A DNA stretch of 64,000 bases from Rhizodiscina lignyota (taxonomy: Eukaryota; Ascomycota; Dothideomycetes; Aulographales; Rhizodiscinaceae). The notes beneath the pieces are model-generated. The model did not search any database, was not told the DNA's origin, and saw nothing but the letters and a program-made list of their open reading frames with translations. Made by a program: the position numbers and the translations under genes. Positions 1-10,728 of this stretch are shown here, one piece after another (position 1 is the stretch's first letter; every line of letters starts with the position of its first letter). Location: assembly GCA_010015805.1 (NCBI GenBank), contig ML978123.1:496001-560000 (forward strand), read 5' to 3'.

Positions 1-2470
1 CAGCGACAGATCTCTCGCAACTCAAGTCGCCGCGCGTCCCGATTTGCGTGCAGTTGAAACGTCGAGCAGGGCAGCCTCAGCGCGATGGCGGTGGCTCTGC
101 TCAGTCCTTTCTTTCCCCATTTCCGCCGTGGATGGGACAGTCGCGTTGGGAGGTGTTGGCAGTGGTTTGAGGTTGGATGGAGCTGCACGGCGCTGCATCA
201 ACCTGCTACGCACCAGGTTTGAGCCCTGTCGGATTCGAAACCCGCCCGCCCTTGCGCCGGGCCAATCGCGTCAGCCTCACGCCTACTGCCACACTACACC
301 CTCGTCGTCTTCCTTTAATTCTCCAGCCCTGTCCCCAGAATGCTTCCTCGCTGCGCAGCCCCAGATGACCTGCTGCGCCGTGCGTGTTTGCTGCTCTGCA
401 AGGACGGAAGCATCTCGAACCTTGGCCAGCTGGACTGGATCCTCCAACGGCGCTTCTGTCGTGGTATATCAAGTCTGCTATACTCCATCGGCGTTTCCTT
501 TGCGCTTGAGAAATCTCGTTCTTGACATCTCACAGGGCATAAGAGCCGTCAGTTTTTGTCAGCTTACTAGCTAAACTTTTTGCCCAGTCCTGATACACTC
601 TATCCAGGGCACCGATGTCATGAAGTCGTTTGATACCCCTCTCGAAACCAGGTCCCGCTTCTCTAGCACTGGCAATTTTCTCTCCGTGCGCTCCGCTTGC
701 CGATTCGCAGGCTGCACTCACGAATCTCGAAATGTAGATGCCATGGCTGTTTATGGCGCCATCACGCCACCACCGAGACCAGAGGAGTAAGCGTGGTCTG
801 GGTTAAGATGTCAAAGGCAGCGTTCACGATGTTGCTATCCTTGCTTGCGCGAGCCGAAGCGAGAGGATTGGATGCTATGTACCCTCATCTCGACACAGAC
901 CACCGTGCCAGCCACGGTGGTGAGAAGTGATGTGAGGCGTGACTGCAGAAGCTTAATAACTGTAACTGTGAACTCTCGATACTCTAGTTGATACTCGTCT
1001 GCCGCGCGAAGCGCATGTAACAATTAGGAATTCCAGTGAAGAGTGGGGAGGCTCTTCGAAGTTTCGAACGGTTAACCGACGCTGGCGGCGTGTAACAGAT
1101 GCGATGCATCTGCGTGTGCCAGACGCACGTTCAGTTCTCTGCGAGATGAGTTCTTCTAGAAGGCGAATCAGCCGTCCCATGACTCTGATCCGTGATCTGC
1201 TTCCAGGAAAAAGGTTCGGCTTCTGGAGCCCGACCACTCCGCGTTCGAAGAACTGCTTCTCGTTCCTTGATGTGAAACGCCTTCCCATGTGCTCACCCCA
1301 GGTACCTGTGCAGAGTGTGATCTGTGCAACGTCGCTCATTCGCACCATACCGTGTCAGGGTGATGGTGGGTCGTCTCGGTCAACGCCTTCTACGTTTTCT
1401 GGCCCAAATGTTTACGAGACGTTGAAACATCTGCAGCTCGCTCGGACAGCGGAAGGCTTCAACTGCGGCAGCGGCACCGATCTCCGGCGTTGAGAGCAGT
1501 GGGGGAGGCTGGGCTCAAGGTGTGCATTGATTCATCGGGCATTTTGACCCCTGTGACCTGAAAACGCAAAATACGAGAAAAGAGCGAAGACACGGAGAAG
1601 TTGGAAATGGAATGGGGTGTTGGCAGACGCGTGCGAGTCGCGAAACTTTCGACTATCGATCCCATCAAGGAATTGGTTTCCAATCGCATTCGAGAAGTAA
1701 ATGCAACCACTCTCACTCGACCAATTCAATCGAGGTGCCTGCAAGAAAAAGGGGCATTCCAAGGCAGCAACATTTAGGGTTATCCAGAATGACGACAGAC
1801 GGAGCAAACGAACGGCAGATCTGCCGTCAGGTACCTGTACCATGCCATCGAAAATACCTGCTCTGATCGCTGTCGAAAAAGAAGCCTCCAGACCGAGGCT
1901 GTGTTTGCCTTGCTCGCCAGTCAGTGAGAGATTTGAAAAGGGGCAGAACGAGGTTGTGTAGATAAAACCAGGATGGCCCACGATGTGTGGTTTAATTGCG
2001 TTTTCATGCGGATATTCTCAATAAGGCAGCGCAGACCCCAAAAGAGACCACGAGACTCCAAGAGGCGCGTTATCGATTAATGGCCCCGCAGGCCTGACAT
2101 CAGAAGGGCAAGTTTTGTTTCTAGGCAGCAGCAATATTCTGGGTCACGGTTTGAACTGTTCGGAACGGCAAGACGTATTCTCGCCGAACGTCTCGGTTGA
2201 AGTTGAACTCGCTGGATTCTACATATGCCCTTTCATTATCAGCTCTGTGCCGGCGAAAGAGGCTGAGCATACAGTCGAGATGAGATCATTTTGGAAGTCT
2301 CTATCCTCTACAATGATGATTCCCTTCAGAACTACATAGCCACGATGATCTATCAAGCTGCGACGCACCGCAACTTTGACATTCTCACAACTCTTCGAGC
2401 TAGTGCGAAGAATGCGGAAGAGGTTCTTTCACCGCCCAATCAGGCAGTCTGACGCTCAGCTTGACACAAC
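1..2470. other. no supportable gene
   Basis: No reading frame here resembles a known family. The longer open frames (44-574 plus, 953-1348 minus, 1104-1493 plus, 1532-1981 minus) overlap each other on both strands, lack recognisable domains and have no consistent splice structure. The stretch ends at the stop codon of the sugar transporter gene on the minus strand, so its right-hand part (about 2100-2470) is probably the 3' flank of that gene. Confidence 0.5.
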
Positions 2471-4514
2471 TCACACCTCCTTTGTCTCCTCCTTGGCCTC
2501 TTCCTCAATATTCTCAATACCGCCCTTCTCAGGGTCGGTTCTGTCTCTGGCTTCCATGTTTTCTCTAGCAATGCGCTCGTCTTCCTCAATGTAGATCTCC
2601 GGACGTGACAGTTGTGTCGCCAATTTGTTGCGGTGTACCAAGAGGCCGGGCTGGCTTTCAAAGAAGCGATCGATATCTTCCAGTGTGCGATTGGCCGTCT
2701 CAGGGTAAAAGAAGTAGGTCGCGGGGATGAACGCAAAGCATATGACGCACCAGATCTGGCCCAACTGTTAGCTTGAGCAATGTACAGTCATGGGAGCGAC
2801 TCACGATCCAAAATTTCCATCTCAGATTCTGTACACCAGGAAGCGTTGCTTGCACGACAGCGTAATTGCAGATCCAATTCGTAGCCATCGCAAGACTGGC
2901 TCCCTTTGCTCTTACCTCAAGAGCATTGATTTCAGTTGGATAGAGCCATGGCACGCCAAGGACACCCATTGCAAAAGACGCGAAGAATGCGAAGAAGAAC
3001 GAGACGGCCACGATACCGAGCTTGTACTGGTCGCCTCCAGCATCAGAGCGGGCAAGAGCAATTGCAATGACCATCCAGCACATGCTGCAAGCGAAAGCAG
3101 AGGTCATCATAACGCGCCTTCGACCAAAGCGTTCAATGACAAAGTATGCCAAAAAGCTAAAGATGAGGTAGTCAACGCTTCCAGCAGCGGCGAGGATGCG
3201 CGAGAGGGTCTCGGAGATGTGGAGTGCATTGATGAAGATATAGCTCATGTAATACGATGTGACGTTGATCTAGATCTAATCTTCAGCTCGAAGGTAATCA
3301 TCAGTTGCATTTGAGAGATTGGAAGACATACGCCTGAAATCTGGTTGAACATCTGCATGCACGCGCCCAATATCATGCGCTTAAGCATTCCGTTCTTGGG
3401 ACCATGTCCAGTGAGCAACTGCCACCAGGTGTATGTATTCATGTGTTCACGGTCGAGGACATCCTTGATGATATTGAACTGCGCGTGCACGGATGGAGAA
3501 TCTGGCGTCGCCCCATGGCCTTGAAGAGCAGCAATAACCTCGTATGCTTCTTCATAGCGCCCCTTCCTGATCAACAGACGCGGCGAGTCGGGGAGGAATG
3601 GGCAGAGTGCATATATGCAGAATGTAAAGACTATGAAAAGTTCAGTAAGCTCCCCACAAACCTATTCTTGGTAGTGGCCTACAAATTTGGAAAGCGAGCG
3701 GAAAGCGCCAGTCAACCTCTTTTGGAGCGAAACTGAATCCAAGGGTGAGCCAGTTCGAAATGGAGAAGCCTGTGATGCAATTTGCCTGGTGTTGTTAGCG
3801 CGCGCCGTGTATTAGCAGCAGAGACTAATGGTTTACGAACCATTTGGATGATGACGAGCTTTCCTCTCGAACTCATCTTGCTCGTTTCCGCTTGCCAAAC
3901 GCCAGCAGTTGCCGTGTTCATTCCAGTACCTACGCCAGCGACTAAACAGACATGTTAGTCAATCTCCGGATGGCAAGTTCAAGCAGTGTTGCTTACCGAT
4001 GCGCCCAACGAGCATTTGTGCGACTGAGAAACTGGACGCTTGGATAATGGCACCAATTGCAATGACTGTGCTGCCGAGGATAATTTGTCGCGGTCTTCCA
4101 AGGATGTCACTGTGCGACCATTAATGTCTGCCAGTTGAGAAAACGGACAATACGGTTGTAGTACCCAGTCCAGACAGTTGACATGGCACCAATGAAGCAA
4201 CCAATATTGTAGATGGAGGTCATGGTGCCTTGCATATCCGCCGACGGATGCCCAAAGGTGTCAAGGAAATTCTGCGATATGATGACATTGCCGAAGACGC
4301 CCTGATCTGAAGACCGGGTCAGCGCGTTGATAGATATCAAGGGTGGATCTTGTTGTTACCATATCCGTAGAAAATCAAGACCGTACTAGCGGCGAGTGAG
4401 ATCCAAACTGATCAAGGTGAGCGGAAATCTCTAGCATACGATATGGGGAAAATGGAGAATACCGGTCAATCGCTCGCCAGAGCCTCCAAGGTATCTTCGC
4501 GGCTTCCGAGCCAT
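2471..4514 (-). CDS. MFS sugar transporter
   Basis: A membrane transporter of the sugar porter family of the major facilitator superfamily, probably a plasma-membrane sugar/H+ symporter; the substrate cannot be read. I place the start at 4514, where a basic N-terminus (MARKPRRYLGG) leads through an intron into TM1 and the family motif YGYDQGVFGN. Further recognisable blocks are a GRPRQIILG loop, an FNQISG-type motif in TM7, an ERFGRRR loop, a VPWLYPTEI segment in TM10, and the C-terminal signature PETANRTLEDIDRFFES. At least six short introns are needed to join these blocks, for example one ending in a CAG before the Asp of the DQG motif. The acidic tail (EEEAKEETKEV) ends at 2471. It lies about 3 kb from the RiPP locus and points away from it, so a role in that cluster is only a possibility. 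Confidence 0.9.
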
Positions 4515-5980
4515 GGCTGTTGCTATGATATCCGACAAATTTGAGAGCCGGCCAAAAAAAGCTGATGATATCGAGCGACAATTGCCTCGCGCATTTTGTC
4601 CATAATGCGTCGATTAATATATTCGCAGTTCATCCCGTCTCTACATCCAGGACATTCTTTGGAGTCGATTCCGACTATCCTCGCTCTTCTCTCCACTCCA
4701 TTTCATTCGTCTACGGATGACTCCCCTCGTCTGATCCACTGTGTTGGAGTGGCAGCATGCCGCATGAGTACATCGGCCGGCTCTGGGCAAGCAGACTTGT
4801 TGAGAAGCCGATGGTCACGTTGGCCATGGTCACACTCGCTTTTAGCCGAGCGCAGGGCAATGCTCAAGGATTTTCGCGGTTTCTCGGTGCATTTTATCCC
4901 CCATGGGGATATAATTGTGGAGAATAAACGTTATCGAGATTGAAACGGTTTCTGGGCGTGCAGGAGAAAGAGAGATCAGCGTGCGGAATATTTCCGGGCA
5001 ATATCCGACGAGCCCTATTCGGATATGAAATAGCGGAGAATTGATATTGGAGCACTTAGCAAGCACGAAGTGGCGAATCTCATGGATTGATTAAAGAGAG
5101 AAATCTCTGAAGGAGAGAAATCCTATAATACACGAATGCACGTGCCCACGCGCTAGGACGTTCTGGGCACCTCCTCACAATTGAAGAGAGAAAGCGCTCT
5201 GACATAACATTGACGAAAGGTATTGCTACGGAATGAGAGCTGCTGAGGGCTTCGTGTCTGGCAAGCCTGCAGATTGCTGCGCGTCTGAGTCGTACTAGCT
5301 TTTCTCTAGTCAAGAGCATTCCGGAAGCTTTAACTTAGGTACCACGCCTCGGTCAATGAACTTGGTCTATATTTATTAAAGGGGGCTCTATTGTGAGCGC
5401 TGTCGAAACTTGCGAACTCCTATAAAACCAAAACCAAACCGACAAACCGTGTCTTCTAACTCATCCACGGCATTAGCATGTTAGTCCAGAAACAGCCTCC
5501 TCTGAAACTGGCGCCAGGAATGGCGAAAGACACTGCATACGATCCTTCCAGCATCGCACGGAAATTCAGCCACCGCTGCACAGTCTGCTTGTTGCTCCAT
5601 CTCTGTCAGCGAGTGGCCGCACTTTCCTGCTCTGCCTTCTGCTCATCCTCCCGGACTTTCACCTCCTCCCACTCCGGCGGCCAACCCCACAGAGTGTTGC
5701 CACTCGCTGCCAGGATGCATAACCATCCCCAACTCTATCGCGTGCCCTATGCCCGAGGTCCATTCCCCAAACTTGGATCTTGCGAATCAGAAGCTGCTTG
5801 ACCAGTGGGATCAACGTTACTCGGCTCCTCCTCGTCTGCGTCTGACCAGGATGTGAGACATGTTTTTCGTCCTAAAGCGTGGTGCATTGGTATCGTCATT
5901 GATGTCGTGAGCTGTAGGCTGGTGCAGCGTTTGACCGCTGATGTGCTGGTGCAAGACCGCTACCTCATGCGGAAGCCGTG
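4515..5980. other. intergenic, no supportable gene
   Basis: This contains the 5' flank of the sugar transporter. Open frames such as 4596-4943 plus and 5478-5801 plus have no recognisable domain. The stretch at about 5460-5800 has higher GC and long open frames, so an unrecognised or decayed gene is possible, but I see nothing that identifies it. Confidence 0.4.
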
Positions 5981-6187
5981 TCATTGCCGCATGCAGCGTT
6001 GCTGTATGTCGCTGACCTGCTGTTCGATGATGCTGACTTGCTGTAGCGTGCTGTTGGTTTGCTGTAGCACGTCGTAGGCTTTCTGCATTGTGTTGCTTGC
6101 CTGCTGTTGGATGTCGTAGTTCTGCTGTTGAAGTTGTTGACTCACTCTCTCATGTCGTTCATCTCTCTGTCGCGCCAGGCAATTCAT
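5981..6187 (-). other. Gln-rich heptad ORF, possible coiled-coil fragment
   Basis: A 68-codon minus-strand frame with regular Gln pairs and hydrophobic spacing (for example YDIQQQASNTMQKAYDVLQQ). The DNA is an imperfect series of roughly 21-nt units built on TGCTGTT on the plus strand. The pattern suggests a short amphipathic or coiled-coil segment. It recalls, loosely, the repeated helical stretch of the CorA-like protein at 57755-60643, but I cannot show homology. The frame ends at a TGA with no obvious continuation, so it may be a relic of a longer gene. No function is proposed. Confidence 0.3.
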
Positions 6188-6747
6188 ACAGTAACGCTGC
6201 TCATAGCTCTTCTGGCCACATTAATTTGCAACTAAAATCTTCGTGCAGGTTTGCAACAATCTGGGAGCCTGAATGGTTTCGTCTCGCTTCTGTGGACATA
6301 ATTTTATTCCTGTGGCGATGTAGTTAATATGCTTCGTCGTCTGTTTTCGCAACCGACGAAAAGGACATGAAAACGATATGTGAGTATATGGAAAGGGCCC
6401 TGCGACGTCAGTATCGCATGAGGCTACTCCGTACTGCCTTAGTAGATCAAGAGTTATCCGTCTTCATTTAAATCGCACGCTCTTCAGTAAAGACGATTCC
6501 TGCTGATATGTCCAAGGACATGGTGAGATCGGATGGACTCATCTAGCCCACGCATTCCTCTTTGTAGCTCATAGAAGCTGTTGTAATTGAAAGCCTAGTC
6601 AAGGAGAGAAACTAGATCTATGACGAGAATGTCGTGAACGCTGTCCCGACTCGCATGATGACTTAGCATAGATCTGGGACGCTGTGGGATGAGACAGGAG
6701 GTTAGTCGGGGTCGGGCGTTACCTAGGTAGCGGCCGGGGCGCTTTCC

Positions 6748-6936
6748 GCTCGTCACGTGCACACGTGACGACATCCAGACGCGTCAATCGATCGCCCAGT
6801 AGAGTCATAAAATAACGCGTTTTCCGACGGGCGTTGGATGAAATATATAGAAATATTTTATCTGGAAACCCTTCATAACTCGTTATTTATTTAGCTGCGG
6901 GATAATCCACGGAAAAGCTAACGCTCTGAGGCCTAG
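6748..6936 (+). repeat. left copy of a diverged direct repeat flanking the RiPP locus
   Basis: This copy can be aligned by eye to 17959-18151 in the same orientation. Shared anchors, in order, are GCTCRTCACGTGCA, GTGACGACA, ACGCGTCAATCG, ACGCGT-TTCCGAC, ACTCGTTATTTAT and GGCCTAG. Between the anchors the copies differ by many substitutions and small indels. The element contains a near-palindrome, CACGTGCACACGTG. It carries no open frame, so it could be a non-autonomous element, a solo terminal repeat or an ancient duplication. Confidence 0.65.
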
Positions 6937-7507
6937 TAGCCTAATCACACAATTGCTGCAATATTCAACTTTGTTCAGGGAAGCTACCCGTATGGAAATA
7001 GCAATTATCCTAGAAAGTTACGCTCTTGCCTTTTCAAAACGCAATCTCCGTCCCTTCCCATTCTACTTTCTTTTCTATGTGATCTTCACCTCTAACCGAA
7101 TTCTGGCCCTACAGGAGCCTGTTCTTCGTCAATAGCAACTCCTACGTCGACTCTTTGACCAGGAAGAAATCATGGTTACAGACGTACCCACCGACTAGAG
7201 TATGCGACCATGCCATCCATCCCCGGCCTCTATGACTGCATGTGCTCTACTAGTGACCGGCGTTTCGGATTGCATACACCGCTACTACAGGATTAGGAAT
7301 ACAATGTGTAGCAGTTTCCGATACAACCGATCAATTATTCAAGTGATAATTTAGATCAAGAATGAGATTCCACAATATCGATTTTCTGGTTCGATATTTT
7401 GGACCTTGCGTGGAAGCGTAGCACTCACAACATTTTCAGCGCATCCAAAATAGTATCGTAAGATACAGTCCAAAGAAATCCGAAAGTTCTCTTTCTACTC
7501 AAGAATT
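6937..7507. other. promoter-side region of the first UstYa gene
   Basis: No gene is seen. The stretch is AT-rich and lies between the left flanking repeat and the start codon of the first DUF3328 gene, so it presumably holds that gene's promoter and 5' leader. No convincing TATA box or operator-like repeat was picked out. Confidence 0.4.
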
Positions 7508-8669
7508 ATGTCGTCTATAAAGAAGGGATATACAGCCCTTCTTCAAGATTCCGGCGGCACCTCTTATGATAGCGATAACTTCTCAACTGGGCGGAGAAGT
7601 CGAGCCACATTCAGAAGCCATCTCCCGTACCTTATATTACATCTGCTGGTAATAGCGATCTACCTCGTCGTATTCAGCTTTCATCTGCCATTGGAGCAAA
7701 TTCAGAGAGAATGGCTACTTCCTTATGAGCTCGGTGAGATACACCATTCTCCTTAAAGAGGCACCCTCCAGTTCTCTCAACATACGCTCTTCAACTGAAT
7801 GTATTGCGAGGAGAAAGACTAACATAAGCCTCAATGGGGGATGGCGCCTGGTCGAAGATTCCGCCAAGCCATATCTACAGTACGTTGATGTGCTCTACAA
7901 TGAGACGTCGTTTGGCAACGATAATCCCAATCGGCAGCCAAGTCCATACGAAGGCGTCCCGTCGCCGGAAAACAATGCAAAGTGGGATGAGCTGGTGGCC
8001 AATTTGCGGGTTGCTGCCACTAAAGAGGAGAACGACAAGATGAATGTTCCCACTCCGCCGGCGTGGGAAGATGATACCATTTATCCTGTTGTCGTTTCCA
8101 TATTTCATCACCTTCACGTGAGTCCAACCATTCTCCCATTCTGACCTCCGAAGTCCAAGACTTGCCTGACAATTGCTTCATTCAGTGCCTTGTACGTTGA
8201 CCCTAATTTTCATAACATAAAAGACCACGGACGGCTGTCAAGTTACCGCCTGAATAGATGAGCTAAACCAGGTTGTTTAGAGGCGCATCCGGTCAATAGT
8301 GTGGGGAGATTTGAATCCTTGGAATGAGCCCGAAGAGCTTCGTGTTAAGCATAATGGTAAGGCCGTGTTCCGCTTGAGACATATTTCTAACGCCCTTTGG
8401 ATCTCTCCCCGACTTGAATCTTCGCTGACGACTGACTCCCACATCCAACAGACCACTGCATCGAGGTTGTGAGAAATGCACTGATGTGCCGTCCCGATCT
8501 GACTCCACAGCCAATCGTGTACACGAAATTCGCCGAGGATGGGCACCCTATTGATTACATCAATGATCCAAATAGCATCCACAGCTGTCGTGATTGGGAT
8601 TTGATCATGGAATGGGCCAACGAAAGAGGGAACAAGATCAGGCAATTGAAGAATTTCCCGCCGCCATAG
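7508..8669 (+). CDS. UstYa/DUF3328 family protein (copy 1)
   Basis: A member of the UstYa (DUF3328) family, whose studied members carry out oxidative macrocyclisation of fungal RiPP precursors in the secretory pathway. My model has five exons: 7508-7733, 7858-8117, 8186-8191, 8281-8356 and 8452-8669, giving 261 residues, a usual length for the family. Visible features are a single transmembrane segment (about residues 38-58), the family block PSPYEGVPSPENNAKWDEL, a first HxxHC motif (HHLHC) and a second (HNDHC) followed by ALMCRPDLTP. The first HxxHC is completed only if a 6-nt exon (8186-8191, Cys-Leu) is used. The first intron (about 124 nt) is the least certain junction. The gene converges on the small precursor gene at 8906. 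Confidence 0.88.
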
Positions 8670-8905
8670 CGGAAGCCTCCAAAGAGACAGATATCTTGGA
8701 TCACAATGAGCAAATGAGACATAACTAGCTCAGTTTGCTTGAGAATTTAATTTGGTTTGAGTCTTTCTAATTCTCGTGATGGCATTGATGCATCAACTGG
8801 TTTGTCGTACAACTACCAACGAACGATACGACACATGATAACTTGTTGAACACTAACTAACGGATGCTGTCCTGTTTGGTTCTCTGGAGCATGCAGAGTG
8901 ACAAC

Positions 8906-9132
8906 TCAGTTGTCTGCTGGCTCGTCGGGCTTGTATTGTATGATGGTGCGCTTCTCTATCGGTTGCTCAGGCTTGTACTGAATGATGGTGCGCTTCCCTC
9001 GAGTCCTGGTCGTTATTAGATATCTCCATGTTAACATTGGCTTATGTCAGCTCGTGCTTACTCGACCGGCAACGGTGCCGCCAATACATAGTTTCCCAGC
9101 GCGACGAGCAGAATCGTGGTTGCGAATTTCAT
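8906..9132 (-). CDS. small Kex2-processed secretory precursor, two TIIQYKP repeats (candidate RiPP precursor 1)
   Basis: A predicted secreted precursor of 56 residues. Exon 1 (9132-9062) encodes a signal peptide beginning MKFATTILLVAL and ending near LAAPLPVE. A 56-nt intron (9061-9006) has a GTAAGC donor, CTGAC and CTAAT branch candidates, and an ACCAG acceptor. Exon 2 (9005-8906) reads, after GKR, two units: TIIQYKPEQPIE-KR and then TIIQYKPDEPADN-stop. The dibasic KR sites are typical of Kex2-processed fungal repeat proteins. Each unit has one Tyr that a UstYa enzyme or tyrosinase could act on. The neighbours are a UstYa gene (convergent, 237 bp away) and the larger precursor. The function is inferred from architecture and context. 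It could instead be a pheromone-like or effector-like secreted peptide. Confidence 0.72.
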
Positions 9133-9253
9133 TTTGATCTGTGAGGGGTGAGTACTCATTCATTCCCTGATAGACAAAGCCACGTTACCAGTTGTAGTTT
9201 TTTCGAGGCCTAAAGTCCACTATGAATAAACTCCACAAGGCTCTGACAGACCG

Positions 9254-9263
9254 TATATATATA
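9254..9263 (-). promoter_or_regulatory. TATA-like element of precursor 1
   Basis: An alternating TATATATATA run lies about 122 bp upstream of the ATG at 9132, a plausible distance for a core promoter of a strongly transcribed fungal gene. The larger precursor has a similar element at nearly the same distance. Confidence 0.45.
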
Positions 9264-9578
9264 CAGTCGAGAGCAAAATTACACAGTGACAGTGGGTGCT
9301 AAGGCCTAGTCAAGCATGCCGATACCTGGAGGGCGAGATTACCATTCAACTTAGGATTATATGGAATCTTGAGCTGTGTGCCGGTTTAGCGTATCGGAGC
9401 ATGTCCCTGTAGGGTAAGAATCGGCCTTTGTGATGAAAACTAGTATCAATCCAGACTGAGTGGACTGCATTTGCATATCACTTCCGCATACCTACTTCGT
9501 AACCCTCCACCCAGTCATGATCGTTTTGCTGGGTCTCAAGCAGCCCATCCGAGGCTTGTGAAACATGCAATAGCTCGT

Positions 9579-10209
9579 TTAAGTGCAAATATCCATGGGT
9601 TCCGATGAAGGCTTTGGTTTAGCGACCAGCCGGCCATTGTCTAATTGGATGCTGCTTCTTTGTGTAAGGCGGTGAGTCTGAGTATTTCTCGTTTCGTAAC
9701 ATGTATGAGTGACTGAAGGGGGTTTTCCCTGTCGAAAGACACGTACGCGGTACATGGTATATGACAGAGATCCATCGACGCATGCAACGCTGATATAGAA
9801 ATACATGGACCAACTCTCAGCGAGCTCGTTGGGCAGGCTCATCCGGCCCGACTCATCACAACGGTGTAGACCGCCTACGACCGGTTGTCCATCGACTTTG
9901 CTCGTCGACATTCCTGTGTGGGACGGCTTGGAGAAGCGCCCGTACATAACCACCACGGAGTTTGATCCAAATCCCAACGCCAAGCAGTCTTTGTAGGATA
10001 AAATCGTCCGAACCGAGGAGTTCAAGGCGATCCAGAGCGAGAGCGTGTCGGCGCCGCGTCCATGGATTGGCAAAGGCAAGGCAAAGGTGGAGGTAGACTT
10101 CTTATAGTTGGAGAGAATGTCGTAGAAAACTGCGGACCGGACCTTAATTTTTCACTACAACTTCGCCAGGACATGGCTTCTCGTAGCTGTCCTTAATCAT
10201 GGATGCCAT
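9579..10209 (-). pseudogene. unrecognised conserved-looking gene, apparently frameshifted
   Basis: I do not recognise this protein. A start at 10209 (MASMIKDSYEKPCPGE) runs only 21 codons to a TAA at 10146-10144, just after a run of five A on the coding strand (10152-10148). A different frame then stays open from there to 9579 with well-formed sequence, including PIHGRGADTLSLWIAL, FGSNSVVVMYGRFS, GGLHRCDESGRMSLPNELAE and SWSMYFYISVACVDG. The reading frames differ by one base, so either the gene is broken at the A-run or a small intron has been missed. Near the end a GTACGT donor and a CAG acceptor allow a short in-frame intron. It has no transmembrane segment or signal peptide that I can see. 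It lies between the two precursor genes, so a role in the cluster is worth considering but not shown. Confidence 0.5.
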
Positions 10210-10728
10210 CTCGCGGTCTATTTAGCGCCGGGCCTGTCCAACTGCCAGGCATCCCACAGCGCACAGCCACGTGACTGGTCTTGGCGGATACCTTCCGACC
10301 TCTCTCCAGGAACTCCCGTCTTCGCAAACCCAATACTTGCCCAGTTCGGTGAGACTGCCACCGTATACCCACTAGCCACCAAATATATACTTCATAATCC
10401 CACTAACAGATGGTGATGAGCAATGTTGATACCGTTCCCACCCCCTTACGAAGACAACGGTGGAGTATTTTTTGTTTGCGTTGATCGTTTCACCTCAAAT
10501 AAATTTCACAGCTTTATTGATGCATAACCAGAAAATCAACTTAGGAACATTGTGATTGGTATTGGACTCGCGGAAGCTAATACAGTCACAGCAGCCACCC
10601 TCTCATGATTGAGCCGATCCAGTCCACAAGTCATGGTATGACGCCACACTCTGACAGCGAACACGTAAACAGGGTCACGGGCCCCGTGAGAAGTCTGTGG
10701 CAGCTCGCGGATTAAAGAAGAGCTGGAT
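10210..10728. other. intergenic, no gene seen
   Basis: The stretch holds the 5' flank of the frameshifted minus-strand gene and the 3' flank of the larger precursor gene. No open frame with recognisable content was found. Confidence 0.4.

Noticed and set aside
953-1348. Minus-strand 131-codon frame
   Set aside because: No domain, overlapping frames on the other strand, and no splice structure.
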